NCBI GenBank assembly: GCA_934230325.1
Contig: CAKQEP010000008.1
Span: 8,932-72,931 of the forward strand
Length of the DNA stretch: 64,000 nt
DNA from: an uncultured Clostridia bacterium
GTDB taxonomy: Bacteria; Bacillota; Clostridia; Christensenellales; CAG-314
Direction of reading: 5' to 3'
Below are positions 50,606 to 59,599 of the stretch, piece after piece. How positions within the stretch are numbered: the stretch's first letter is position 1; every line of letters begins with the position of its first letter. Below the pieces are notes generated by a model. The model had not been told where the DNA came from and made no database searches. It saw nothing but the letters and a program-made list of their open reading frames with translations. Position numbers and translations under genes: made by a program.

Positions 50606-52044
50606 TTTTGGCGCACCTCGTTTTTGTTTTTTAGGCTTTTTGGACGCAACTTCATTTTTTCCAGCGGAAGTTTCGCTATTGCGTCTTTTTCGTCAGACAA
50701 AACTTCCGGAGCAAAAGGCGCGGCGTATGGGTAGCCGAGCGTGTCGAGATTTATTATATACGCCGCCAACGCCAACCCAAACAGCGTCAGACCGTACAAA
50801 CCCGACAGCCGCCCCAACACCAAAAATACCAGCCGCAACAAACTGAACAGCAACGAGTTTTCCGGCATAGAATACAACCCTATCCCGCTCAACGCCCCTA
50901 TCATAACGGCGGGCGCGCCCAAAAGTCCCGCTTTTACCGCCGCGTCACCCAGCACCACCGCGCCAACGACGCTTAAACTTATCCCCGCAAATCGCGGCAT
51001 TCTAAAGTTTGCTTCTCGCAACATATCAAACAACACAAGAACAAGCAACATTTCTTCAAAGGGCTTAAAGGGTATGGATTGCGTCGCCGTGATTATCGTT
51101 ATCAAAAACTTGGCGGGCAATATCTGATAGTTGAAAGTCTGCAACGATACGTACAACGCGGGAATAAATACCGCCATAATTACGCTCAATGCCCGCAAAA
51201 CACGGTTGACGGTCGACATTCGAGCCGCTTCGTAATAGTCCTCCGCCGCTTGCAAATCTTCGATAAAAAGATAAGGCAAGGTCAGCGCAACGGGACTTCC
51301 GTCAACAAGCACCGCTATGCGACCTTCCAACAACTTTGCCGCCACGACGTCGGGCTTTTCGCTGCTGCCGACAAGTTTAAAAAATCCGCTTTTGTCGTCG
51401 TCTAAAAATCGAGCCACAAAACTGCTGTCGATTATGCCGTCAATATCTATCTTTGCTATCCTTTTTTTGATACGTTGCACGGTTTTTTCGTCAGCAATGC
51501 CGTCAACGTAACAAATCTCTACCGTCGTCGCAGTGTACCTGCCTACCGTCGTTTCGTCACAACGGAAATCGTCGGTCTTAAGCCGCCGCCGCAACAACGC
51601 AACGTTTGTTTTTACGCTCTCCACAAACCCTTCGCGCGGACCTTTCGATACGCTGTTGGTAGGAGGCTCGGTTATGCTCCTGCCTTCCGTCATTCTGGTG
51701 TCAAACGCAAAACAACTGCCGTCAGCAAGAAAAATCAAACAGTACCCCCCAAGCAAGTTTTTTAACGCAATATCAAAATCACCGCACTGCTGCCCCGCCG
51801 CCTGCGTAACCAGCCGCATTACGTTTTGCGCCGTAACCGCGCCGCCAGAAAGCGTCAACGGCGTCAATACAAAGCGACCGACTTGCTCTGCGTCGGTCAT
51901 ACTGTCAAGATAAACAAGCGTAAGACAACCGCTTTCAAGCGGAATCTTTCGCATTTTAAAATCTTTTTGACCTTCAAACCGATTGCCCAGCCTTGCCAAA
52001 ATAGAAGGCTCTCCAAATATCCGCGCCAAAAACCCCTTTTCCAT
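50602..52044 (-). CDS. gerAA: GerAA-type germinant receptor subunit
   Basis: A 480-aa membrane protein: hydrophilic N-terminal half (substrate-binding-protein-like) with YVDGIADEKTVQRIKKRI, VLVDGSPVALTLPYLFIEDLQ and EDYYEAARMSTVNRVLR, then about five helices with PFKPFEEMLLVLVLFDMLREANFRMP (seen in pieces) and GDAAVKAGLLGAPAVMI. It forms the ion-channel-like core of the germinant receptor with GerAB and GerAC. First gene of the operon. The frame continues almost to the start without extra domains. Confidence 0.93.
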   Translation of the reverse strand: MEKGFLARIFGEPSILARLGNRFEGQKDFKMRKIPLESGCLTLVYLDSMTDAEQVGRFVLTPLTLSGGAVTAQNVMRLVTQAAGQQCGDFDIALKNLLGGYCLIFLADGSCFAFDTRMTEGRSITEPPTNSVSKGPREGFVESVKTNVALLRRRLKTDDFRCDETTVGRYTATTVEICYVDGIADEKTVQRIKKRIAKIDIDGIIDSSFVARFLDDDKSGFFKLVGSSEKPDVVAAKLLEGRIAVLVDGSPVALTLPYLFIEDLQAAEDYYEAARMSTVNRVLRALSVIMAVFIPALYVSLQTFNYQILPAKFLITIITATQSIPFKPFEEMLLVLVLFDMLREANFRMPRFAGISLSVVGAVVLGDAAVKAGLLGAPAVMIGALSGIGLYSMPENSLLFSLLRLVFLVLGRLSGLYGLTLFGLALAAYIINLDTLGYPYAAPFAPEVLSDEKDAIAKLPLEKMKLRPKSLKNKNEVRQK

Positions 52045-52199
52045 ACCCTGCTCAATCTCTCTTTTTTCTTTACCTTATGCCAACCTTTTTTAGATACGTT
52101 TGTAAAAAACTTTGTCTCGATACGTTTTTAATTACTGTTTTGTATATCCTTAAAGTGTGTTTTTTTATGTTTTTTATGCTTTCCCCAAGCAACCTAACT

Positions 52200-52945
52200 G
52201 TTTTTCGATAAACCCCCGCTACGATTAAAGACATTATTATTTATTTTGCAAAAAAGTGTTTCTGTCATGGCAAACAAAAAATTTGCGATGACAGCCCCCT
52301 AAAACCCAACAAAATGCTTGCATTTTGACGGAGAGAAGCAGCCCGCCCAAAATTTAATGCTTTACCATTCTTTAAAGAGCGCCGTTATACTCTTTACCTA
52401 TACGCATTTAGTAAAGTATGTTTTTGTACTTTCAGTCGCGCAAGGTCACTTCCGCGAGATTGCCACGTCGCGATTTTTTTATAGATTACTATTATCAAGT
52501 TAAAAAATCGCTCCTCGCAATGACAATTTAAAAAATAGCCGCTTTAAAAATACATATTTACTACAAAGTACAACGCAATATCTTTATACACGAGCGAAAG
52601 TGCTTTACTTGTCATTATGAGGAAAAAATTTGCAAATAGCATAATTTGCCCTTATAATGGCAAATTTTTGACGTGATAATCCCGCGGAAGCGAACCTTAT
52701 GCAAGCGAAAGTATAAATACGCTTATTACTCAGTGCGTGAAGGTAAAAGGTATAATGCCCTTTGTTTTTTTATTGTTGTTACTATACTTATAAAATTCGC
52801 AACCACTAAAACCCAACAAAATGCTTGCATTTTGTTGGAGAGGAGCAGCCCGCTGTAGGGCGTAGGCGGTATATGAATATATGCCGACAAGCCTTTGGGC
52901 GGCGCTGCGACGAAATCTCGCGAAAGTGAACCATATGCAAACATA
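52200..52945. repeat. Modular palindromic repeat cluster 6
   Basis: First part of a 2.8-kb gene-free stretch (52045-54822). A broken copy of element A (about 52308-52345, the palindrome decayed to CCAACAAAATGCTTGCATTTTGACGG), an inverted GATTTTTT-core module (about 52440-52527), a TTGTCATTATGAGGAAAAAA module (about 52608-52693) and a full element A (52813-52913). Confidence 0.83.
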
Positions 52946-52974
52946 CAAGTTTTTACAATAATAAACATTGTTCA

Positions 52975-53440
52975 TTATTGATATGTATTGATTTTTTGGT
53001 AGTTTTTGTTGTTTAAAGTCGGTTTTTTTGTTGTTTTGATACATCTTGTTGTAATTTTGCTATGCTTTGGTAGCGTTTTAATACGATTTGCCGTAATTTT
53101 GCTATACTTCAGTATCGTTTTAATACGATTTGCCCTATTTTTGTTTCGACTTGGCACATTTTTTATACGCTTAGATGTGGTTTTCGTACGTTTAGATATT
53201 GTTTTTGATATATTTCGGTATGTTTTTGATACAAAACACGGGCATTAACCTTACGACGTGCGAAGTATCTGTTTTTGATATACTTTGATAGGTTTTGATA
53301 TAAGTCGGCGTAGTTTTTATGCAAGTTAAGATATTTTTTACAACTTGGCGTAATTTAGATACAAGTTGATATTTCTATACGTCTTTATATCGTTTTTATT
53401 TGTTTTAGTATGGTTTTATATGTCTGGGTATAGTATTTGC
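52975..53440. repeat. Degenerate T-rich tandem repeats
   Basis: A series of diverged units built on GTTTTAATACGATTTGCC and TTTTGCTATACTT (clear pair at about 53070-53140) that decay rightwards into GTTTTTGATATA-type units. It ends at a hairpin (about 53428-53455, GTATTTGCTAAA with TTTAGTAAATAC). An accidental hydrophobic open frame runs through part of it. No gene recognised. Confidence 0.6.
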
Positions 53441-54285
53441 TAAATTTTTAGTAAATACTGAGCAAATCGGATAGCAGGCAATGCGTTTTGAAGTTTTGCC
53501 CTTAAAATCCGGTAATAATCGTTTGTATTGCGACTTTATTATACTACGCAATACTTAACCGTCGAGTTTGACGTAAAAAACAACCTTTTTCGCTCTATTG
53601 CGCGGCTACCTAATACTAAACTACGATAAACACGCACTAATACGCTGCAACGCCCCATCAAACACGCCGCAAATGCTTTACATTTTGCAACTTTGCAATT
53701 TTTACGACTTAACTATACGTTTTACCGTCACTACGACGCTTTTTGTGTCGCCTATTGACTTGTTTTTATATATATAACCGCTTTTTATATGCTTATCGCC
53801 CTTAAGAACTTTTTTTGGCGTAAACTTTGACTTTTTTGTGGTTAATCCCCCATTGCCAAAAAGATAAAGCCATTATAGATAGGATAAATACGATTATTGC
53901 CGCCGTTTTCTACCCTTTTGGCGGCGGTGAGAATAATTTATCTATACTGTCGGCATACAAACCGTTTTTGCAACCTTTCTCTTGTGCCGCAACCCTTAAT
54001 GCGCCTTATTGTGGTTCATTATCAACCGCAAACGCAACGGTGCGCGGTTTTAAGCGGCTTGTTTCACGTGAAACAAAATAAGTTTGCGGCGTTAAACAAC
54101 CGCAACAACGCTCTATATACAAACAACAACGTCTGACAACCACCTGAATGGTTTTACGAAGTATGGTAGTAATTACGTTATTAAGGCGATTTTGTCTAAC
54201 ATTTAGGCTCTTGAACAAGAAAAGGTAATGCAAAAATACTAACGGTCGCTTTTTTGACAGGCACTGCCGTTAAATTTGGCGGGCG
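53441..54285. other. Gene-free origin-proximal stretch carrying a parS site
   Basis: No convincing gene on either strand: short frames lack ribosome-binding sites and resemble no protein. Codon-like composition is absent and AT-rich tracts are frequent. Apart from the parS palindrome at 54060-54075 I see no further element. Confidence 0.55.
54060..54075. promoter_or_regulatory. parS (ParB/Spo0J binding site) 1
   Basis: TGTTTCACGTGAAACA, a perfect 16-bp palindrome identical to the Bacillota parS consensus (TGTTNCACGTGAAACA). ParB loads here, uses CTP to slide along the flanking DNA, and recruits SMC for origin segregation. It lies 5 kb from oriC, as expected for origin-proximal parS. Confidence 0.92.
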
Positions 54286-54450
54286 TTGTTTGGACAAGCA
54301 AGAAAAGGTATTCGGTTGTTAATCGGGCAAGCAAGAAAAAATATGCAACTACTACTTGCAACGGGTAGAAAAATCATACAATCACAATTTGCAACAAGTA
54401 GAAAAATCATACGACTACAAGTCGGGACAAGTAAAAAAATTGCGGGCGAC
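54286..54450 (+). repeat. Degenerate tandem repeat with A-rich and GCAAC parts
   Basis: About five diverged units of 31-38 nt built on GGGCAAGCAAGAAAAA / GTAGAAAAATCATAC and TTGCAAC. It can be read as a 72-aa frame with repeated ARK/GRKII/SRKII segments, but there is no ribosome-binding site, and I do not consider it a gene. Confidence 0.5.
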
Positions 54451-54595
54451 GGGACTAATGCAAAAATTGCCGTTTGCGTTGGCTCGGTCTTAAAAAAGCC
54501 TTAAAATTCAGCAAAAAAAGGCGGGTTTTTTTACGGGAAAAACCGTACTTTAAAAAATTATTCTGTCTGAGAGCGTTTTGGACGGGGTGTTTTTG

Positions 54596-54626
54596 GCTCA
54601 ATCCCTTTAAAATAAAGGGATTGAGC
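54596..54626. repeat. Perfect 14-bp inverted repeat
   Basis: GCTCAATCCCTTTA, AAA, then its exact complement. No T run on either side, so it is not a typical terminator. Confidence 0.6.
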
Positions 54627-54729
54627 GGTTTGTAAAATGGCGGTTTTTTGGTCAAAAACAAGCCTAAAAAGCGGTTTTTTTGCTTGTCGGCGGAAAAATG
54701 CTGCTTTTTTTAGTTTTTTATAAATTTCA

Positions 54730-54760
54730 AAAAAAACCCTCGCCCGAAGTTTCGGGCGAA
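54730..54760 (-). terminator. Terminator of the MATE gene
   Basis: On the minus strand, CGCCCGAA-AC-TTCGGGCG (54741-54758) followed by GGGTTTTTTTT. Confidence 0.85.
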
Positions 54761-54822
54761 GTCATCAAAAAATTGTCGTTGTCTTAAAAAAATCTTTGCG
54801 GGTTGGTTGCCAAGAGTTTTGT

Positions 54823-56238
54823 TTACACTTTTTCCATTGCTTTTTGGGCTAACGATTTGCGTTTTGTCGGCTTGTACCAAATTCCCGATAGGTAAAAACC
54901 GAAACTTACGCAAGTCGCGATTACCCAACCGATAGGCCAACTCCACCAGATTCCCAACTCCGTATTGAGCGAGTATCCCAAGATATAGGCAAATCCGACG
55001 CGCAAAAACAAATCGAGCATTGTGGAAATCATAAACTGAACCATTTTTGCGCTGCCTTTTAGCACTGCGTCGCTGTTTGTTTTTATCGATATGATAAAGA
55101 AAAACGGCGCAACGATTTTTAGGTAGGTCATACCGGCGTTTAGCGCGGCGGCGGAAATGTCTTTTACAAACAACCTAATCATAAACTCGCCAAAAAACAC
55201 GTAAAGCACTATAAAGGGCAAACTCACGCACCACGTAAACAGCGCGCTGTACAAAAATCCCTTTTTAACTCTCTGCGGATTTTCTGCGCCCATATTTTGC
55301 GCCGAAAACGTAGCGAGCGCGTTGCTTCCCGATACAAAAATCGCCATAGCAAAGGTTCTGAGTTTTACGCCGACGGCAAATCCTGCGATTACCGCTTCGC
55401 CAAAGTGGTTGACGACGCCTTGCACCATAAAGTTGCCGACGCTTATCACGCCTTGCTGAACAATGCTCGGTAGCGCGATAATCATTATGCTTTGCAACAT
55501 TTTAAAACTGAAAACGGGGTAGTTTTGACCTTTTTCTAAGGGTTCTTCGTTGACTATGGACATTATTTCGAGGTGGCGCAAGCGTTTTGTCATAACAAAC
55601 AAGGACATCAACGCCGCCAACGCCTGTGTAATAAAGGTTGCCCACGCAACGCCCGCAACGCCCCAGCCGCAAAACGCAACAAAAACGTAGTCAAGCGCCA
55701 TATTAAGCAAACTGCTCGCAATCAAAAAGAATAACGGCGTTTTGCTGTCGCCCAGCGCGGTAAAAATTCCCGTGCATGCGTTGTACAAAAACAAAAAGGT
55801 CAACCCGTACACGTAAACGTTGAGATATGTTTCCGCATCAGCCATTATGCTTTGCGGCGTGTTTAACAACGCCAAAAGCGGCCGACTGACCAGCCGTCCT
55901 ACCGCCGTCAACAATAGCGCAAGGGACAAAAAGGCAATAAGCGTCGTTCCGACGGCTGTTTTTATCTTTTTGTATCGCCGCGCGCCAAACAATCTGCCGA
56001 TAACCACGCTGCAACCTGAGTTGCACCCGAATGCAACCGACATAAAAATCATAGTTATGCCGAAACTCGCTCCGATTGCGGCAACTGCGCTCTCACCGTT
56101 TGCTTGGCACTGTCCGACGATTACGGAATCCGCCATATTGTACAGTTGCTGAAAGAGCGCGCTTACCAACAGCGGCAAAGTAAAGCCGTACAATGCGGGA
56201 GCGATTTTTCCTTTTGTCATAGTTTTGTTGTTTGTCAT
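54823..56238 (-). CDS. MATE-family multidrug exporter
   Basis: A 471-aa membrane protein with twelve helices in two MATE bundles: MADSVIVGQ, GASFGITMIFMSVAFGCNSGCSVVIG, and a C-terminal half with MVQGVVNHFGEAVIAGF. It exports cationic compounds in exchange for Na+ or H+. The frame extends upstream to a TTG at 56271, but that would place the parS palindrome inside the coding sequence; I choose the ATG at 56238 (ATG at 56220 is an alternative). Neither has a good Shine-Dalgarno sequence. Confidence 0.9.
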   Translation of the reverse strand: MTNNKTMTKGKIAPALYGFTLPLLVSALFQQLYNMADSVIVGQCQANGESAVAAIGASFGITMIFMSVAFGCNSGCSVVIGRLFGARRYKKIKTAVGTTLIAFLSLALLLTAVGRLVSRPLLALLNTPQSIMADAETYLNVYVYGLTFLFLYNACTGIFTALGDSKTPLFFLIASSLLNMALDYVFVAFCGWGVAGVAWATFITQALAALMSLFVMTKRLRHLEIMSIVNEEPLEKGQNYPVFSFKMLQSIMIIALPSIVQQGVISVGNFMVQGVVNHFGEAVIAGFAVGVKLRTFAMAIFVSGSNALATFSAQNMGAENPQRVKKGFLYSALFTWCVSLPFIVLYVFFGEFMIRLFVKDISAAALNAGMTYLKIVAPFFFIISIKTNSDAVLKGSAKMVQFMISTMLDLFLRVGFAYILGYSLNTELGIWWSWPIGWVIATCVSFGFYLSGIWYKPTKRKSLAQKAMEKV

Positions 56239-56242
56239 AATT

Positions 56243-56258
56243 TGTTTCACGTGAAACA
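56243..56258. promoter_or_regulatory. parS (ParB/Spo0J binding site) 2
   Basis: A second perfect TGTTTCACGTGAAACA, 2.2 kb from the first and about 3 kb from oriC. It lies directly upstream of the MATE start codon, so ParB binding could also affect that gene. Confidence 0.92.
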
Positions 56259-56448
56259 CTTTGCAGAACAAAGCGTACTGACCATATTATACGCTTTATT
56301 TTTTTAAAAGACAATCCTTTTTGTCATTTTAAAAAATATTTACCCTTATAATAGGCAAAATGCCTTCGCTTGCTTTATATTTGGCGGTTTTATTTACTTT
56401 AAACAAGTAAAACAGCCTATATGCGTCGGGTTTTTGGGCGTAAAGTCG

Positions 56449-56484
56449 CAAAAAAGAGAGTTTGACTTGTATCAAACTCTCTTT
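56449..56484 (-). terminator. Terminator of the CvpA-like gene
   Basis: 13-bp perfect stem (56453-56465 with 56472-56484), then TTTTTT on the minus strand. The rest of the gap 56259-56563 has no gene. Confidence 0.88.
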
Positions 56485-56563
56485 ATCGTTGTTTTTTGGT
56501 TTTTTTGTTGTCTTTTTTGCTGTTTTTAGCAGTTTTTTGTGAGTTTTGGCTAATTTTGACGGA

Positions 56564-57325
56564 TTATAGGCTCAAAAAGCCGCCGACAAAACCGGAAATC
56601 CACTCTACGAGTTTTTGTAAGAATTTGCCGAAATAACTCTGATACACCGTATCGTTGACAAAATCCAGCAATTTTGGGATAATCGTCGCGAGCGCTGTTG
56701 CGACAAGGCATACGACCACCATAAGCAATACGGCAAAGGCTGCGCCGAGTATCAAGCCCAACAAAGTGTCTACGGTTTTTATTCCGGGTGCTTTTACTGC
56801 TTTGAGCAACACTTTTTTAAGAACTGCAATCACAATTGCTAAAACGATGAGCAAAACGATAAAAGCGATGGCGCAGTTGACTAATTCCGTCAGGGAAACG
56901 GGCAAAACGTCTGCCAAAACCGCTTTTTGTCCGTCGGGCGAGAACTTTGCAAACATTTTTAGGAAAATTCCGCTCAAAAATGACGGTATACCCATTATTC
57001 CGAGCGCCGCGTCGACGTTGCTTTTGTCGCTCCAGTCAAGCGGCTGATTATAAATCAGTTTTCCTGCGTCGGTGGAAAATTTTCCGTTTAAAAACTCGGA
57101 TATTTTATCAAAAATGATGCCGTCAGTCCCCATCAACTTTCCTACCACTTTACAAAGCAGTATTGCGCCCACAAACGCGCCGAAAGTGCCTACCAGCGCA
57201 AACAGTTGGTCCATAAACCCGCGTTTTGCGCCGATAATTATGCCGACAAGAACTATGCCAAGCATAACGTAGTCCACCCAGTTTAGCATATCAAAACTGA
57301 ACGTACCTTCAAAAAAACACAACAT
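56564..57325 (-). CDS. CvpA-like membrane protein
   Basis: A 253-aa protein with four to five helices. The N-terminal part (WVDYVMLGIVLVGIIIGAKRGFMDQLFALVG) has the CvpA/YshB family pattern, and the last ~40 residues form an amphipathic tail. A long insertion (~65-145) between helices is larger than in colicin V production protein. The function of the family is not settled. AGGAGG stands before the ATG. It takes the place where dnaN would be expected, downstream of dnaA. Confidence 0.75.
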   Translation of the reverse strand: MLCFFEGTFSFDMLNWVDYVMLGIVLVGIIIGAKRGFMDQLFALVGTFGAFVGAILLCKVVGKLMGTDGIIFDKISEFLNGKFSTDAGKLIYNQPLDWSDKSNVDAALGIMGIPSFLSGIFLKMFAKFSPDGQKAVLADVLPVSLTELVNCAIAFIVLLIVLAIVIAVLKKVLLKAVKAPGIKTVDTLLGLILGAAFAVLLMVVVCLVATALATIIPKLLDFVNDTVYQSYFGKFLQKLVEWISGFVGGFLSL

Positions 57326-57416
57326 TTGTGTTTCCTCCTCGTATAACGGATAAATTTTAACACATTTTTGATTACTTATGCAAGTTTTTTTGTTTTAATA
57401 TGCTGTCGATAGTAAT

Positions 57417-57660
57417 AAATCTACATTTTTGCAAAAGTGTAGATTTTCTCTCTTTGTAATGTTCTGTCCTTGCTTTTTTTGTCGGGGTTTTTTGTTACGG
57501 TTTTGTTGTTTTTGCCTATATGCATTTAATAATAAGCGTATAAATACTTCCGTCTGCACAAGGTACGCTTCGCAATGACATACAAGGCACCCCCGCTCGT
57601 TTACGGGGGTATTACTTTATTTTTTGCAAAAATACGTGCTTTTGAGTGGCTGTTTGTTGT
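57417..57660. repeat. Hairpin and degenerate repeat 7 after dnaA
   Basis: Gap 57326-57672. 57417-57425 pairs with 57438-57446 (AAATCTACA/TGTAGATTT) around a self-complementary TTTTGCAAAA; it may end dnaA or the opposite strand. 57500-57660 is a decayed member of the repeat family (CCTATATGCATTTAATAATAAGCG, CGCTTCGCAATGACATACAAGGCACC, then ACCCCCGCTCGTTTACGGGGGT). Confidence 0.6.
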
Positions 57661-57672
57661 CTGTGATTGAGG

Positions 57673-59034
57673 TTATTTTCCCGCAATCATATTTTTTATG
57701 TCTTTTACCTGCGTTGCGATATGGCTGTCGGTTGTGACGAGGTTTGCCATTTTGTCCCTTGTATACATTATCGTTGTGTGATCTCTGCCGCCAAAGTACT
57801 GACCGATGGTCAAAAGCGGCACGGTCATAAGTTCCGTCACGAGATACACGCACATTTGGCGTGGTTCGACGATTTCCTTATTTTTCTTTTTGCCGATAAT
57901 ATCTTTTTTGGTGACGTTGGGGAAGTAGTTGCACACGCACTCAACTATGCGGTCTATTGTGACCGCTTCTTTTTTGTCGTCGTTGTATTCTTTAAGCGCG
58001 GAGTCGAGCACTTCCTTATCGTTAATATTTTTGTCCGTCAACTGCGCGTAACAGATTATTTTTGTCAAGACGCCTTTCATTTCCCTTATGTTTGTCGGAA
58101 CGCGATTTGCGATAAGTTTAAGCGTGTCGTTGCTGACGTTTTGGTTTTGAGAATAGGCTTCGCTTTGCAAAATCGCAATTCTCGTTTCAAAGTCCGGCGC
58201 GGTTATGTCCGCGACGACGCCGCCCTGAAACCGCGTGCGCAACCTTTCTTCCAGCGGAACGATTTCCTGCGGGGGGCGGTCGCTACAAATGATAATCTGC
58301 TTGTCTTTGTTGTATAAATCGTTGAACGTATGAAAAAGTTCTTCCTGCGTCGACACCGTTTTGCTGATAAATTGTATATCGTCAATCATCAAAACGTCCA
58401 CGCTGCGATACTTTTTGCGAAACTCGTTCATACTGTCGTTGTAGTTGCTGCCGCGCAACGCGCCTATTAGTTCGTTGGTGAACCTTTCGCAACTGATATA
58501 CATGCATTTGAGTTTGGGTTTGGTGGTTTTTATATGATTACCTATAGCGTTTAGCAAGTGCGTCTTTCCCAACCCGACGCCGCCGTAAATAAACAGCGGA
58601 TTGTATTTTGTGCCGGGTTCTTGCGCCACCGCCTTGCTTGCCGCCGCCGCAAACTCGTTGCTTTTGCCCACGATAAAGTTTTGAAAGGTGCATTTTGGCG
58701 AAAAAATATTGTCTTCTTCTATGACGATGTTTTCGCTGTTTACCTCTTGTATAACTTCTTCGCTGTATTTTTTGTATTTGTCAATTTCTTCGGGAAGAAT
58801 AAACAAAACGCTTTCCATATTAGGCAGTATCTTTTTTGCGCTTTCCGTCACGACGTTGCCGTACCGCTTTTCTATAACTGCCTTTTTTGCTTCGTTTTCG
58901 CAAGAAATAACAAGCACGTCCTCGTGTAAGCATACTGCTTTCATATTAGTAAAATACGAGTCGTACGCAAACGCCGAGATGCGCGCCTGAATCTCAATGA
59001 GTATATTCTCCCATACCTGATCGAATTTTATCAT
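57673..59034 (-). CDS. dnaA: Chromosomal replication initiator DnaA
   Basis: A 453-aa initiator. Domain I (1-80) for oligomerisation and loading, short linker domain II (~85-115), AAA+ domain III with Walker A GGVGLGKTHLLNAIG and Walker B VDVLMIDDIQFI and the sensor segment PTNIREMKGVLTKI, and DNA-binding domain IV with the DnaA signature GGRDHTTIMYTRDKM. It opens oriC, which lies directly upstream (59304-59510). The usual companions rpmH and dnaN-recF are not adjacent. GAAGGGAAAG precedes the ATG. Confidence 0.97.
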   Translation of the reverse strand: MIKFDQVWENILIEIQARISAFAYDSYFTNMKAVCLHEDVLVISCENEAKKAVIEKRYGNVVTESAKKILPNMESVLFILPEEIDKYKKYSEEVIQEVNSENIVIEEDNIFSPKCTFQNFIVGKSNEFAAAASKAVAQEPGTKYNPLFIYGGVGLGKTHLLNAIGNHIKTTKPKLKCMYISCERFTNELIGALRGSNYNDSMNEFRKKYRSVDVLMIDDIQFISKTVSTQEELFHTFNDLYNKDKQIIICSDRPPQEIVPLEERLRTRFQGGVVADITAPDFETRIAILQSEAYSQNQNVSNDTLKLIANRVPTNIREMKGVLTKIICYAQLTDKNINDKEVLDSALKEYNDDKKEAVTIDRIVECVCNYFPNVTKKDIIGKKKNKEIVEPRQMCVYLVTELMTVPLLTIGQYFGGRDHTTIMYTRDKMANLVTTDSHIATQVKDIKNMIAGK

Positions 59035-59303
59035 AACTTTCCCTTCTTTATTTTATGAACCGCCTTTTTTTGTTTTTTATATTTTCCGGATAATATATCA
59101 TTTTAATTGTAACACGACTTTTTGATTTGTCAAGAGCAAAGTATGCGGTTTTGGGTATATAATTTTTGAATTATTTTTTTTAAGGCGTTTTTGGCGGTTT
59201 TAATAGGGTTTTTTATTGCCTCCGCCGTTTTTTTGCGTTTTTCTTTTTTGTTTTGTACGGTTTTGATTGCATTTTTTATAATGTAAAACCGACTTCCTTT
59301 TTG

Positions 59304-59510
59304 TTTTCCACTTAGTAAATTTGGCGCGCTTTATAATATGTGGATAAAAACGGCACATGTACACTTTTTTTCTACCGTGTTTTTTTTGGTTTAAAATCTG
59401 TTTTTTCTTTTGCGGAAGCGGTGTTTTTTGTTTTTAAAAAGCCTTTATCCACTTTTCCACACCCCCTACTACTAATACTACTAATTCAAAGAAATAATAT
59501 ATTATAAATA
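59304..59510. other. Chromosomal origin oriC with basal unwinding system
   Basis: DnaA boxes: TTTTCCACT (59304-59312), perfect TGTGGATAA on the minus sense (59339-59347), TTATCCACT (59445-59453) and TTTTCCACA (59453-59461). Right after the last two comes a GC cluster (CCCCC, 59462-59466), then DnaA-trios CTA CTA CTA ATA CTA CTA (59466-59483; the other strand reads 3'-GAT-GAT-GAT-TAT-GAT-GAT), then an AT-rich melting region (59486-59510). The order box, GC cluster, trios, AT tract is that of the bacterial origin basal unwinding system. Bidirectional replication should start here. Confidence 0.9.
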
Positions 59511-59599
59511 CGGTGGCGGTGGAAAAACAGTAAAAGGAAAAAAGATAGCGGTTGATTATAACGTAAATACTAATACATTTGTAGTTTTTATCTTTGTAC

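Noticed and set aside
53006..53248. 80-aa hydrophobic frame (FAVILLYFSIVLIRF...)
   Set aside because: It arises from the T-rich tandem array; no start signal and no plausible topology or homologue.
53827..54081. 84-aa plus-strand frame ending in VSRETK
   Set aside because: Its end is the translation of the parS palindrome, and nothing upstream supports expression.
54286..54504. 72-aa frame with repeated RK motifs
   Set aside because: Degenerate tandem DNA repeat with no ribosome-binding site; repeats do not keep a constant reading frame.
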